Assembly: GCA_910587255.1 (NCBI GenBank)
Contig: CAJUKT010000020.1
Location: forward strand, 40,398 to 104,397
Source of the DNA: an uncultured Oscillospiraceae bacterium
GTDB taxonomy: Bacteria > Bacillota > Clostridia > Oscillospirales > Oscillospiraceae
Direction: 5' to 3'
Length of the DNA: 64,000 nucleotides
The position numbers and the translations under genes were made by a program. Below the pieces are notes generated by a model, which saw only the letters and a list, made by a program, of their open reading frames with translations, searched no databases and had not been told where the DNA came from. Positions 25,366 through 33,980 of the stretch are shown here, in pieces. Positions within the stretch are counted from its first letter, which is position 1. Each line of letters begins with the position of its first letter.

Positions 25366-26997
25366 ATGAAGGATCTGAATCTCGGCAACGCAAAAGTCCC
25401 CCCCGATCTCCTGCCCTCCAAGCCTGAGGAGCGCAACTGGGGGATCTACAGCTTTTTCGCGCTGTGGATTGGCATGGACATCGGCATACCCACCTATTAC
25501 CTGGCCTCCAGCCTTATCTCCGGGGGCATGAACCTGCCCTGGGCCATGATCACCATCCTGCTGGCCAACGTGATTATCGCCTTCCCCATTCTGGCCAACG
25601 GCCATGCCGGCGCGAAATACGGCATCCCGTCCACCATCTACTGGCGTTCGGCCTTCGGCTTCCGGGGGGCCAGCGTGGCGGCCATCATGCGCGGCATTGT
25701 GGCGGCGGGCTGGTGCGGCATCCAGTTTTGGATCGGCGGCTCCGCGCTGAACACAGTGCTCAGCCTGCTCTTCCCCGCCTGGGGCCAGTGGGCGCCTGGT
25801 ATATGGATCTGCTTCGGCGTGTTCCTGGTTGTGAATATTTTCATCCTCATCAACGGCCTGGGCGTTATTAAGAAGATGGAGCACTGGTGCGCCCCCATGC
25901 TGGTCATCTGGATGGTAGTGCTGCTTATCTGGGCGCGCACCAGCGCGGGCAGCTGGGGCCCCTTGGTGAACCAGACGGGCAAATTCGCCACCACCGGCGA
26001 GTTCATCGCCTTCTTCATCGTGGGCCTGAACGCCAACATCAGCTACTGGGGCTCCATGCCCCTCACCGTCACCGACTTTACCAAGGTTTCCAAGGATCAG
26101 AAGTCCCACATGGTTGGCCAGTTTGCCGGCATCCCCACCGGCATCGTGGGGCTGGCCCTGGTGGGCTCCCTGGTCACCAGCTGCACTGTGGTGATGTTCG
26201 GCGAGGCTATCTGGGATCCCGTGGCCCTCACCGGCATGATCGGAAACGTATGGCTGGTTGTCGGCATGATGTGCTTCCTGATGATTGCCACCCTCACCAC
26301 CAACATCGCCGCCAACGCCCTGACCCCTGCGGTGGCCATCGTCCACCTCACCGGCGGCCGGCTGAACTTCAAATGGGCGGCCATTGCCCTGGGCGTGCTG
26401 GGCGTGGTCATCCGCCCCTGGGTGCTCATCAACGACATGGGCGTCTACATGAACTTCTTCCTCAACGGCGGCGGCGCGCTGCTGGGACCCATCATCGGCA
26501 TTACCATCTGCCACTACTTTTTCGTCTGCCGGACGGAGCTTGACCTGCGCAGCCTCTACGTCCCCGAGGGGGAGGCCATGTTTGAGAACCTGAAAAAGTT
26601 TGCCCTGCCCACCTATGCGGGCTGCTGGGGGGCCAGCGCGATTATGCTGCTGGTGGCGTTCCTGGCCCCGGCCGGCTGGGCTGGGGCGGTGTGCACCCTG
26701 GGCTGCACCATGCGCTTCTCCATGGTGGCGATGGCGGTTATCGTGGCGGCGCTGGGCCTGCTGGTGTTTATCAACCGCAACGGCGGCATCAACCCCGTCA
26801 GTATGCTCACCATGGCCATCACCTTTATCGTGATCTTCCTGGGGCTGTGGGTGGCCCCGCTGCACTGGCTGTACGACGCGTCCATCATCGTGGGCACCCT
26901 GGTGGGTATGCTGGTATACTTCGCCCTCATGGCGGCCACGGATAAGAGCTTCTTGGAGCAGAAAAAGGCCGAGCACGCGGCCGCCGCAGGAAAGTGA
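25366..26997 (+). CDS. NCS1-family nucleobase/ureide:cation symporter
   Basis: The 543-residue protein has about 12 membrane helices and NCS1 landmarks: the NWGIYSFFALWIGMDIGIP start, SGGMNLPWAM, KYGIPSTIYWRSAFGFRGA, and GWCGIQFWIGG. NCS1 permeases take up uracil, cytosine, allantoin, hydantoins and related rings. It is the first enzyme-block gene of the island, behind two operators, so it likely imports the pathway substrate. The start is ATG 25366 after AGAAGGGAG; the frame is open upstream but without a ribosome site. Confidence 0.9.
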   Translation: MKDLNLGNAKVPPDLLPSKPEERNWGIYSFFALWIGMDIGIPTYYLASSLISGGMNLPWAMITILLANVIIAFPILANGHAGAKYGIPSTIYWRSAFGFRGASVAAIMRGIVAAGWCGIQFWIGGSALNTVLSLLFPAWGQWAPGIWICFGVFLVVNIFILINGLGVIKKMEHWCAPMLVIWMVVLLIWARTSAGSWGPLVNQTGKFATTGEFIAFFIVGLNANISYWGSMPLTVTDFTKVSKDQKSHMVGQFAGIPTGIVGLALVGSLVTSCTVVMFGEAIWDPVALTGMIGNVWLVVGMMCFLMIATLTTNIAANALTPAVAIVHLTGGRLNFKWAAIALGVLGVVIRPWVLINDMGVYMNFFLNGGGALLGPIIGITICHYFFVCRTELDLRSLYVPEGEAMFENLKKFALPTYAGCWGASAIMLLVAFLAPAGWAGAVCTLGCTMRFSMVAMAVIVAALGLLVFINRNGGINPVSMLTMAITFIVIFLGLWVAPLHWLYDASIIVGTLVGMLVYFALMAATDKSFLEQKKAEHAAAAGK

Positions 26998-27007
26998 GGC
27001 GCACAGT

Positions 27008-27832
27008 ATGAGAAACGTGACCATTGGCCTGGTCCAGCTGGAGAGCCGGGTGGGCGACAAGGACTATAACCTGAAGGAGTCGGAGCGGCTGGTTCGGACG
27101 GCGGCGGCCCAGGGCGCGCAGATCATCTGCCTGCCGGAGCTGTTCGTCACGGGCTATAACCTGAACACCTTCGGCGAGGGGCTGTACGATCTGGCGGAGG
27201 GGCTCAGCGGGCCTGCCATCACCGCCATGCGGGCCCTGGCCAAAGAGCTTGGGGTCTATCTCATCGCCCCCATCGCCCTCCAGGCGTATACCACCCGGCC
27301 GCTGAACAACGCCGCCGTGGTCATCGACGACCAGGGCGAGGTGCAGGGGACCTACAGCAAGAACCACCTGTTCGGCGGCGAGTGCGGCTACTTCACCCGC
27401 ACCGGCGAGTACCCCGTCTTTGACACCAAATACGGCAGGATCGGCATTATGATCTGCGCCGACAACAACTACCCCGAGCCCGCCCGTATCCTGGCCCTCA
27501 AGGGGGCGGAGATTATCTTCATGCCCGCGGCCTGGCGGGTGCAGGAGTCGGACATCTGGCCGCTGCTCATCCGCTGCCACGCCTTGGAGAACAATGTCTA
27601 TGTGGCGGCGGCCAACCAGTACGCAGACATGGGCGACCTCTTCCTCTTTGGCCACAGCATGATCGCCGGGCCCCGGGGCCAGGTGATTGAGGAGCTGACG
27701 CAGGATGGGGGCGGGCTCATTGTCCGCACCGTCGATCTGGACGAGATCTATGCCTGCCGGGCCAATATGCCCAGCCTGAAAGACCGCCATCCCGAGGACT
27801 ATGGCGTGTTCTGCGCGCCGGTATCCCAATAG
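27008..27832 (+). CDS. Carbon-nitrogen hydrolase (nitrilase superfamily), likely N-carbamoyl amidase type
   Basis: The 274-residue protein has the catalytic triad of the superfamily: E44 in CLPELF, K118 in YSKNHLF and C150 in IMICADNNYPE. Members include beta-ureidopropionase, N-carbamoyl-D-amino acid amidase and omega-amidase. In this cluster a role in removing the carbamoyl group or an amide from a ring-opened ureide is plausible. The exact substrate cannot be read from the sequence. It starts 10 bases after the permease gene. Confidence 0.88.
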   Translation: MRNVTIGLVQLESRVGDKDYNLKESERLVRTAAAQGAQIICLPELFVTGYNLNTFGEGLYDLAEGLSGPAITAMRALAKELGVYLIAPIALQAYTTRPLNNAAVVIDDQGEVQGTYSKNHLFGGECGYFTRTGEYPVFDTKYGRIGIMICADNNYPEPARILALKGAEIIFMPAAWRVQESDIWPLLIRCHALENNVYVAAANQYADMGDLFLFGHSMIAGPRGQVIEELTQDGGGLIVRTVDLDEIYACRANMPSLKDRHPEDYGVFCAPVSQ

Positions 27833-27946
27833 CAGCCCCGCGCTCCCCCCGCCGCCTGTTTCGCAGGGCGGGGACGGGGCCAAAGGTTTCAGACGGCGCG
27901 CCCGCCGTTTGGAATAGATAATCGTGCAGTTTAGGAGGAGAACGAT

Positions 27947-28873
27947 TTGAAGAAAATTGTGATTGCCCTGGGCGGCAATGCCCTGGGCAGCACCCCGGCG
28001 GAGCAGCTGGAGCTGGTGCGGCAGACCGCCAAGCCCATCGTGGATCTCATCCAGGAGGGGAACCAAGTGGTCATTGCCCACGGGAACGGCCCCCAGGTGG
28101 GTATGATCAACCTGGGCATGAGCACTGCGGCGGAGGCTGGGGCCATCAAGAGCGATATGCCCTTCCCCGAGTGCGGCGCCATGAGCCAGGGGTACATCGG
28201 CTACCACCTGCAAAACAGCATCGGCAACGAGCTGGCCGCCCGGGGACTGGCAAAGGACGTGGCCACCGTGATCACCCAGGTGCTGGTGGACGAGGCCGAC
28301 CCCGCCTTTCAGAAGCCCACCAAGCCCATCGGCGCGTTCTATGACAAGGCTGCGGCGGAGAAGATCGCGGCGGAGAAGGGCTATACCATGGTGGAGGACG
28401 CCGGACGGGGTTACCGCCAGGTAGTGCCCAGCCCCAAGCCCATCGACGTGGTGGAAAAGAACATGATCCAATCCCTGATTGACACGGGCCATGTGGTGAT
28501 CGCGGCAGGCGGCGGCGGTATCCCGGTGATTCGGAAGGACGGCCGCTTGCTGGGCACCCCGGCGGTGATCGACAAGGACTTCGCCTCCGCCAAGCTGGCG
28601 GAGCTCATTGACGCGGATATGCTGGTCATTCTCACCGCGGTGGACCGGGTGGCCATCAACTGGGGCAAGCCGGAGCAGAAGGCCCTGGGCGAGATGAGCG
28701 TGGCGGAGGCGGAACGCTACTGCGGCGAGGGCCACTTTGCCCCGGGCAGTATGCTGCCCAAGGTGCAGGCGGCCATATCCTTTGCCAAGGCGGGGGGCAC
28801 GGCCATCATCGCCAGCCTGGAAAACGCCGCCGCCGCCCTGCGGGGCGAGAGCGGCACCCACATCACAAAGTAA
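27947..28873 (+). CDS. Carbamate kinase, second paralogue (catabolic island)
   Basis: The 308-residue enzyme shows the same signature blocks as the arc operon kinase (VIALGGNALG, IAHGNGPQVG, PFPECGAMSQGYIGYH, AAGGGGIPVI) but is clearly diverged in between. It starts at TTG 27947 after TTAGGAGGAG. It would convert carbamoyl phosphate made by the YgeW-like carbamoyltransferase (37851-38843) to ATP, giving the island its energy-conserving step. The 114-base gap before it holds GC-rich stems (near 27850-27905). Confidence 0.95.
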   Translation: MKKIVIALGGNALGSTPAEQLELVRQTAKPIVDLIQEGNQVVIAHGNGPQVGMINLGMSTAAEAGAIKSDMPFPECGAMSQGYIGYHLQNSIGNELAARGLAKDVATVITQVLVDEADPAFQKPTKPIGAFYDKAAAEKIAAEKGYTMVEDAGRGYRQVVPSPKPIDVVEKNMIQSLIDTGHVVIAAGGGGIPVIRKDGRLLGTPAVIDKDFASAKLAELIDADMLVILTAVDRVAINWGKPEQKALGEMSVAEAERYCGEGHFAPGSMLPKVQAAISFAKAGGTAIIASLENAAAALRGESGTHITK

Positions 28874-28891
28874 GCGGAAAGGACGAGCGCC

Positions 28892-30052
28892 ATGAAATCG
28901 GAAGTGATCAGCGTAAAGTGCTCCATCGTCCGGGGCGGCACCAGCAAGGGCATTTTCATCCTGGAGAACGAACTGCCCAGCGACCCCGCCCTGCGGGATA
29001 AGTACGTGCTGGAGATCTTCGGCAGCCCCGACGTGCGGCAGATCGACGGCCTGGGCGGCGCGGATGTGCTGACCAGTAAGCTGGCCATCGTGGGGCCCTC
29101 CTCCCGGGAGGACGCCGACGTGGACTACACCTTCGGTCAGGTGAGCTTTGTGGACGCCAAGGTGGACTATAAGTCCAACTGCGGCAACATCTCCGCCGGG
29201 GTGGGGCCCTTTGCCATTGATAACGGCCTGGTAAAGGCGGTGGAGCCGTACACCACCGTGCGCATCCACCAGGTTAACACCGGCTCTATCATCAACGCCA
29301 AAGTGGAGGTAAAGGACGGCCGGGCGGTGGTTGAGGGCAGCCTCCACATCGACGGCGTGCCCGCCCTTGGCTCCACCGTGGAGCTGGATTTCTCCGACAG
29401 CGTGGGTTCCATCACCGGCAGGCTGCTGCCCACCGGGAACGTCACGGACACGATCACCACACAGGACGGGACCTCTTATGAGGTGTCCATCGTGGACGCG
29501 GCCATCCCCACCGTGTTCATCAAGGCGGAGGCGCTGGGGCTGGAGGGCATTGAGACCCCTGCCCAGATCGAGGGCAGCGCCCCTCTCATGGCCCGGATTG
29601 AGGAAATCCGAGGCCGCTGCGCGGAAAAAATCGGCTTGACCGACAACTGGAAGCTGTCCACCCAGAAATGCCCCTACGCCCCCTTCTTCGCCGTGGTGTC
29701 CCCCAGCAAGGCCTACCATACCTTCGACGGCAAGGACGTGGCGGCGGAGGAAATCGACCTGGTGAGCCGTCTGCTCTTCATGCAGAAGATGCACAAGACC
29801 CATCCGGTGACGGGAACCGTGTGCATGTCCACCGCAGCCCGGGTGCCCGGCAGCATTGTGGAGCAGGTTCTCAGCCGGCGGGGCCGGGAGAACCGCAAAA
29901 TTATCATTGGCCATCCCGCCGGGGTGATCCCGGTGGTGTCGGAGCTTGAGACGGAGAACGGGACCTATAACCTCAAAACCGCCGCCATCCTCCGCACCGC
30001 CAGAACCATCATGGACGGGCAGGTATATGTCCGCAAATCCCGCATCCAATAA
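28892..30052 (+). CDS. PrpF-family isomerase (aconitate/methylitaconate-isomerase type)
   Basis: The 386-residue protein has the PrpF/diaminopimelate-epimerase-like double fold. Recognisable features are IVRGGTSKGIFI at residues 12-23, SNCGNISAGVGPFAI near residue 94, the TGNVTD loop, and the late HPAGVIPV. Relatives isomerise double bonds in trans-aconitate, 2-methylaconitate, 3-methylitaconate or oxalomesaconate. In this operon it probably shifts a double bond in an unsaturated di- or tricarboxylate before hydration by the LeuCD-type enzyme. The substrate is unknown. Confidence 0.88.
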   Translation: MKSEVISVKCSIVRGGTSKGIFILENELPSDPALRDKYVLEIFGSPDVRQIDGLGGADVLTSKLAIVGPSSREDADVDYTFGQVSFVDAKVDYKSNCGNISAGVGPFAIDNGLVKAVEPYTTVRIHQVNTGSIINAKVEVKDGRAVVEGSLHIDGVPALGSTVELDFSDSVGSITGRLLPTGNVTDTITTQDGTSYEVSIVDAAIPTVFIKAEALGLEGIETPAQIEGSAPLMARIEEIRGRCAEKIGLTDNWKLSTQKCPYAPFFAVVSPSKAYHTFDGKDVAAEEIDLVSRLLFMQKMHKTHPVTGTVCMSTAARVPGSIVEQVLSRRGRENRKIIIGHPAGVIPVVSELETENGTYNLKTAAILRTARTIMDGQVYVRKSRIQ

Positions 30053-30075
30053 AAAATTTCAGGAGGAAGATTACC

Positions 30076-31461
30076 ATGAACAAGACGATTGCAGCCCAGA
30101 TTGCCGAAGTCGCGGTGGCCACCACCTACGACAAGCTCCCCGCCGAGGCCGTCACCAAGGCCAAGATGCTCACCCTGGACGTGCTGGCCTCCATGGTGGG
30201 CACCCGGAACGTGATCTCCAGCGAGATCGCCCGGGAGATCTCCGAGGAGCTGGCCGGACCCGCCGAGGCCACCATCGTAGGCTCCAAAGACAAGGTAGCC
30301 GCCCCCAACGCCGCCTTTGCCAACGCCATCCAGTGCTATGGCCTGGATTTCGTGGACGACCACAACGAGTCCAACGCCCACCCCTCCCCCGCCACCTTCC
30401 CCGTGGGCATGGCCCTGAGCGAGAGCCTGAAGAAGAGCGGCAAGGACTACATCGCCGCTGTGGCCATGGGCAATGAGGTCGTGTGCCGCATGGGCACCGC
30501 CTACCTGGGCGATATGTACTATCAGGGCTTCCACCCCACCAGCACCTGCGGCATGATGGCCGCCAGCGTCACCGCCGCCAAGCTCCTGGGCCTGGACGTG
30601 CAGAAGACCATCTACGCCCAGGGCATCGCGGGCAGCATGGTGTCCGGCCTGATGGCATGGAACACCGAGGGCTCCTTCACCAAGCGCCTCCAGGCCGGCC
30701 ACCCCGCCATGAACGCCATCATCGCCGCCCGCATGGCCTCCAAGGGCTTCAACGGCCCCTCCGACATCTTTGAGAGCAAGGACGGCCTGCTCCACGCCTA
30801 CTCCTTCCAGGACCACTATGACCCCAAGTACATCACCGAGGGCCTGGGCGAGGACTGGACCTTCACCAAGTCCAGCATCAAGGTCTACCCCTGCTGCCGT
30901 TACTCCGGCGGCCATCTGGACGCCTGCCTGGAGATCGTGGCCAAGCACCACCCCAAGGCCGAGGACATTGAGAAGATCGAGATCCGCTCCTCCAAGTACA
31001 CCATGCACCTGCTGGCCGAGCCCTGCAAGTGGGCGCCCCGGAACATTGTGGATCTCCAGTTCAGCATGCCCTACCAGGCGGCCATCGCCTTCAAGAACAG
31101 CCAGTTCACCGTGGACGAGCTGAACGAGGACTATATCAACGACGAGCTTGTCAAGCGCCTGATCGCCAGCACCACCGTGGTAATGGACGACGAGTTCGAG
31201 CGCCGCTATCCCGCCCACTACTCCAGCGCTGTGACCATCACCATGAAGGACGGCACCCAGTATACCGCCACCGTGGACGACCCCAAGGGCGACTGGCGCA
31301 ACCCCGTCACCTATGAGGACGTGGTGAACAAGTTCCGCTACCTGGCCAACCGCACCTACGGCGACAGCGCCCGCACCGAGGCCATCGTGGAGTTCGTCAA
31401 CAACCTGGAGAACCAGCCCGATATGTCCAAGCTCATGGAGCTGGTCAACGACGTGAGGTAA
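30076..31461 (+). CDS. MmgE/PrpD-family protein
   Basis: The 461-residue protein has the family's all-helical N-terminal domain (VLASMVGTRNV, GLDFVDDHNESNAHPS, HPTSTCGMMAASVTAAKLLG) and a C-terminal alpha/beta domain starting near residue 270 (KVYPCCRYSGGHLDACLE). Known members are 2-methylcitrate dehydratase, cis-aconitate decarboxylase and iminodisuccinate epimerase. All act on polycarboxylic acids without a metal cofactor. With PrpF and LeuCD neighbours it should act on the same carbon skeleton. The start follows AGGAGGAAG. Confidence 0.88.
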   Translation: MNKTIAAQIAEVAVATTYDKLPAEAVTKAKMLTLDVLASMVGTRNVISSEIAREISEELAGPAEATIVGSKDKVAAPNAAFANAIQCYGLDFVDDHNESNAHPSPATFPVGMALSESLKKSGKDYIAAVAMGNEVVCRMGTAYLGDMYYQGFHPTSTCGMMAASVTAAKLLGLDVQKTIYAQGIAGSMVSGLMAWNTEGSFTKRLQAGHPAMNAIIAARMASKGFNGPSDIFESKDGLLHAYSFQDHYDPKYITEGLGEDWTFTKSSIKVYPCCRYSGGHLDACLEIVAKHHPKAEDIEKIEIRSSKYTMHLLAEPCKWAPRNIVDLQFSMPYQAAIAFKNSQFTVDELNEDYINDELVKRLIASTTVVMDDEFERRYPAHYSSAVTITMKDGTQYTATVDDPKGDWRNPVTYEDVVNKFRYLANRTYGDSARTEAIVEFVNNLENQPDMSKLMELVNDVR

Positions 31462-31495
31462 GCGCCCCGCAGCGCCAGGAAAGGAGGCGGCGGCC

Positions 31496-32071
31496 ATGCC
31501 CCAGCGCAACCAGGACGACCGCAGCAAAAAAATCGTATTTGTATCCAACTGCCTGCTCAACGCCAACAACAAAGTGTTGGAATTCGCCCGCTACCCCGGT
31601 ATGTTCACCCAGGTGGTCCAAACGCTGGACAAGTATGGCATCGGCCTGATCCAGATGCCCTGCCCCGAGGTGCTCCACATGGGGAACCAGCGGTGGTGGC
31701 ACTCCCGCAACCTGTATGACAACGCGGGCTTCCGGCGGCTGTGCCGCACCTTGGCGGAGCAGATGGCGGACTACATGGAGAACTATGCCATTGTGGGCTA
31801 TGACGTGGTGGCGGTGCTGGTGTGCGACGGCTCGCCCACCTGCGGCGTCAGCGTGCACAGCCACTATGAGAACGGCGGCGGGCACCCCGCCGAGCCGGAG
31901 CGCAGCCTGCGGGAGGGGCCCGGCGTGTACACCCAGGAGCTGCTGTCCGCCGTGGAGGCCCGGGGGCTGGCCATGCCGCCGGTCTATGGGCTGAAGATGG
32001 ACGACCGGGACAGGACCAACCAGCAGATCCTGGACGAGTTCGACGCCTTTATCCGGGAACGGCTTTCCTGA
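31496..32071 (+). CDS. TudS-related (DUF523-like) putative desulfidase
   Basis: The 191-residue protein resembles the TudS/DUF523 group: SNCLLNANNKV near residue 18, a CPE motif (MPCPEVLHMG) near 54, and CDGSPTCGV near 117, giving several conserved cysteines that can ligate an iron-sulfur cluster. TudS removes sulfur from 2-thiouracil. The divergent subgroup here lacks the typical CRYDG motif, so activity is not assured. Its place inside a ring-degradation operon fits desulfuration of thio-derivatives of the substrate. The start follows AAAGGAGG. Confidence 0.7.
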   Translation: MPQRNQDDRSKKIVFVSNCLLNANNKVLEFARYPGMFTQVVQTLDKYGIGLIQMPCPEVLHMGNQRWWHSRNLYDNAGFRRLCRTLAEQMADYMENYAIVGYDVVAVLVCDGSPTCGVSVHSHYENGGGHPAEPERSLREGPGVYTQELLSAVEARGLAMPPVYGLKMDDRDRTNQQILDEFDAFIRERLS

Positions 32072-32080
32072 AAGGAAGCC

Positions 32081-32110
32081 GGGCGGCGGGGCGCTTGCGC
32101 CCCGCCGCCC
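32081..32110 (+). other. Strong intergenic hairpin before the LeuC-like gene
   Basis: GGGCGGCGGGGCGC and GCGCCCCGCCGCCC form a 14-bp stem. No T-run follows, so it may be an RNA processing or stabilising element inside the operon, or a weak terminator. Confidence 0.5.
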
Positions 32111-32147
32111 CCGGCCAAATTCTGAGTTGAGTAGGTGGTATTAGGCA

Positions 32148-33410
32148 ATGAGTAACATGACATTTGCCCAAAAGGCATTGGCCCGTGCCGCCGGCAAGGA
32201 CTATGTGGAGATTGGGGAGATCGTCAACGCCAATGTGGACGTGGCCATGATGGACGATATCCTGGGTCCCCGCATTGAGATCGCCGAGGGCCTGAAAGAG
32301 CTTGGCGTAGGGGTTTGGGACAAGTCCAAGGTGGTGGTGGTCAGCGACCACTACACACCTCCCTGCGAGATCAAGCAGGCCGAGGCGGTGAAGTTCACCA
32401 AAGACTGGTCCCAGGAGCATGGGGTGGACTACCACGAGTACGAGGGCCCCTGCCACCAGGTTTTGGCGGAGGCCTGCTATAACCAGCCGGGCACCCTGGT
32501 GGTGGGCACCGACTCCCACACCTGCATGTCGGGGGCATTCGGGGCCTTTGGCACCGGTATCGGCTCCACCGAGATGCTGGGCGTGGCGGCCACCGGCCAG
32601 ATCTGGCTGAAGGTGCCCGAGAGCTTCCGCATCGAGTGGCGCAATACCCTGGGCAAAGGGGTGTTCGCCAAGGATATGGCGCTTTTCGACTGCCGCACCA
32701 TCGGCCATTCCGGGGCGACCTACAAGGCCCTGGAGTACTGCGGAGAGGCCGTCTCCGAGCTGTCCATGGACGAGCGGATGGCCATCTCCAACATGTCTGT
32801 GGAAATGGGGGCCAAGGCGGGCTATATCCCGCCGGATGAAAAGACGCTGGAGTACCTGCGCGCCCACGGCAGCAGCCGGCCCTATGTGCCGCTCTACCCC
32901 GACGGGGACGCAGTGTACGAGCGCAGCTACGTCCACGATGCAGCCGCGCTGGCGCCCCAGGTGGCCTGCCCCCATCATGTGGACAACGTCCACGATGTGA
33001 CGCAGGTGGCGGGCGCGCCCCTCACCCAGGTGTACATCGGCTCCTGCACCGGAGGGCGGTTGTCCGACCTGCGCGCCGCGGCTCACGTGCTCAAAGGCCG
33101 CAAGGCCGCCAAGGGGCTGCGCTTCCTGGTGTCCCCCGCCTCCCGGGAGGTATACCGCGCCGCCATGGCGGAGGGCCTGCTGGACATACTGACCGATGCC
33201 GGCGCGGTGATTGTGGCCCCGTCCTGCGGCCTGTGCCTGGGGGCGCACACCGGCATCCTGGCCGGAGGGGAGAGCTGCATCTCCACCAGCAACCGCAACT
33301 TCATCGGCCGCATGGGCAGCAAGGACGCCAGCGTCTACCTGGGCAGCGCGGCCACCGTGGCCGCCAGCGCCATCGAGGGCCGCATCGCCGACCCCCGGGC
33401 ATATTTCTAA
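32148..33410 (+). CDS. LeuC/DmdA-type hydro-lyase large subunit (aconitase superfamily)
   Basis: The 420-residue protein carries the three iron-sulfur ligands of the aconitase family at C300 (GSCTGG), C360 and C363 (SCGLCLG). It also has VVSDHYTPP, VVGTDSHTCMSGAFGAF and the late STSNRNFIGRMG. Length fits the isopropylmalate isomerase/homoaconitase/2,3-dimethylmalate dehydratase branch. No leuA or leuB is nearby and the neighbours are PrpF and PrpD relatives. It is therefore probably a catabolic hydratase/dehydratase, comparable to DmdAB of nicotinate fermenters, and not leucine biosynthesis. Confidence 0.88.
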   Translation: MSNMTFAQKALARAAGKDYVEIGEIVNANVDVAMMDDILGPRIEIAEGLKELGVGVWDKSKVVVVSDHYTPPCEIKQAEAVKFTKDWSQEHGVDYHEYEGPCHQVLAEACYNQPGTLVVGTDSHTCMSGAFGAFGTGIGSTEMLGVAATGQIWLKVPESFRIEWRNTLGKGVFAKDMALFDCRTIGHSGATYKALEYCGEAVSELSMDERMAISNMSVEMGAKAGYIPPDEKTLEYLRAHGSSRPYVPLYPDGDAVYERSYVHDAAALAPQVACPHHVDNVHDVTQVAGAPLTQVYIGSCTGGRLSDLRAAAHVLKGRKAAKGLRFLVSPASREVYRAAMAEGLLDILTDAGAVIVAPSCGLCLGAHTGILAGGESCISTSNRNFIGRMGSKDASVYLGSAATVAASAIEGRIADPRAYF

Positions 33411-33433
33411 GCGGACGGGAAAGGGGGAACACT

Positions 33434-33934
33434 ATGAAATCCCAGATACTCCGGGGAAAAGTGTGGAAGTTCGGGGACGACATCAACACCGACATCATTT
33501 CCCCGGGCGAGTACATGGACGCCAGCTACGAGGAGATCGGCAAGCACGCCATGGAGCGGGCTTTCCCCGGCTTTGCTGACACGATTGAACCGGGCGACAT
33601 CATTGTGGCCGGCAAGAACTTCGGCCCCGGCTCCAGCCGGGAGACGGCCCAGATCGCCCTGCTATACGCCGGGGTGGGGGGCGTCATCGCCAAGGACTTC
33701 GCCCGGATCTTCTTCCGCAACTGCATCAATGTGGGATTCCCGGTGGTCACGTTCGACGGCACGGACGAGCTGAACCAGGGGGACGAGATTGTGGTAGACC
33801 TGCTCAGCGGAAGGATCGAGAACATCACCACCGGCAAGGTGTATTTCGGCAGCCGCCTGCCCCAGCATGTGCTGAGCATCGTGGAGGACGGCGGGCTGAA
33901 AAACCACCTGAAAAAGACGCTGAAAAAGGGCTGA
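33434..33934 (+). CDS. LeuD/DmdB-type hydro-lyase small subunit
   Basis: The 166-residue protein has the swivel-domain signature (GDDINTDIISPGEYM near residue 14, GKNFGPGSSRETA near residue 61, AKDFARIFFRNCINVGFP). It forms the active hydro-lyase with the large subunit encoded 23 bases upstream; separate large and small subunits are typical of the LeuCD branch. The start is ATG 33434 after AAAGGGGGA; the frame is open upstream within the leuC-like gene. Confidence 0.9.
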   Translation: MKSQILRGKVWKFGDDINTDIISPGEYMDASYEEIGKHAMERAFPGFADTIEPGDIIVAGKNFGPGSSRETAQIALLYAGVGGVIAKDFARIFFRNCINVGFPVVTFDGTDELNQGDEIVVDLLSGRIENITTGKVYFGSRLPQHVLSIVEDGGLKNHLKKTLKKG

Positions 33935-33980
33935 CGCAGCCCAGGGAACAGCGGCCCTGAGACAAAAGGAGGTAATGGAA

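Noticed and set aside
26927..30049. 1040-codon minus-strand frame opposite the amidase, carbamate kinase and PrpF genes
   Set aside because: Crosses three genuine plus-strand genes with strong motifs; a high-GC shadow frame.
32148..33934. Leucine biosynthesis leuCD
   Set aside because: No leuA, leuB or ilv genes nearby; neighbours are PrpF, PrpD and PreAT. Function left open as a hydro-lyase of the LeuCD type.
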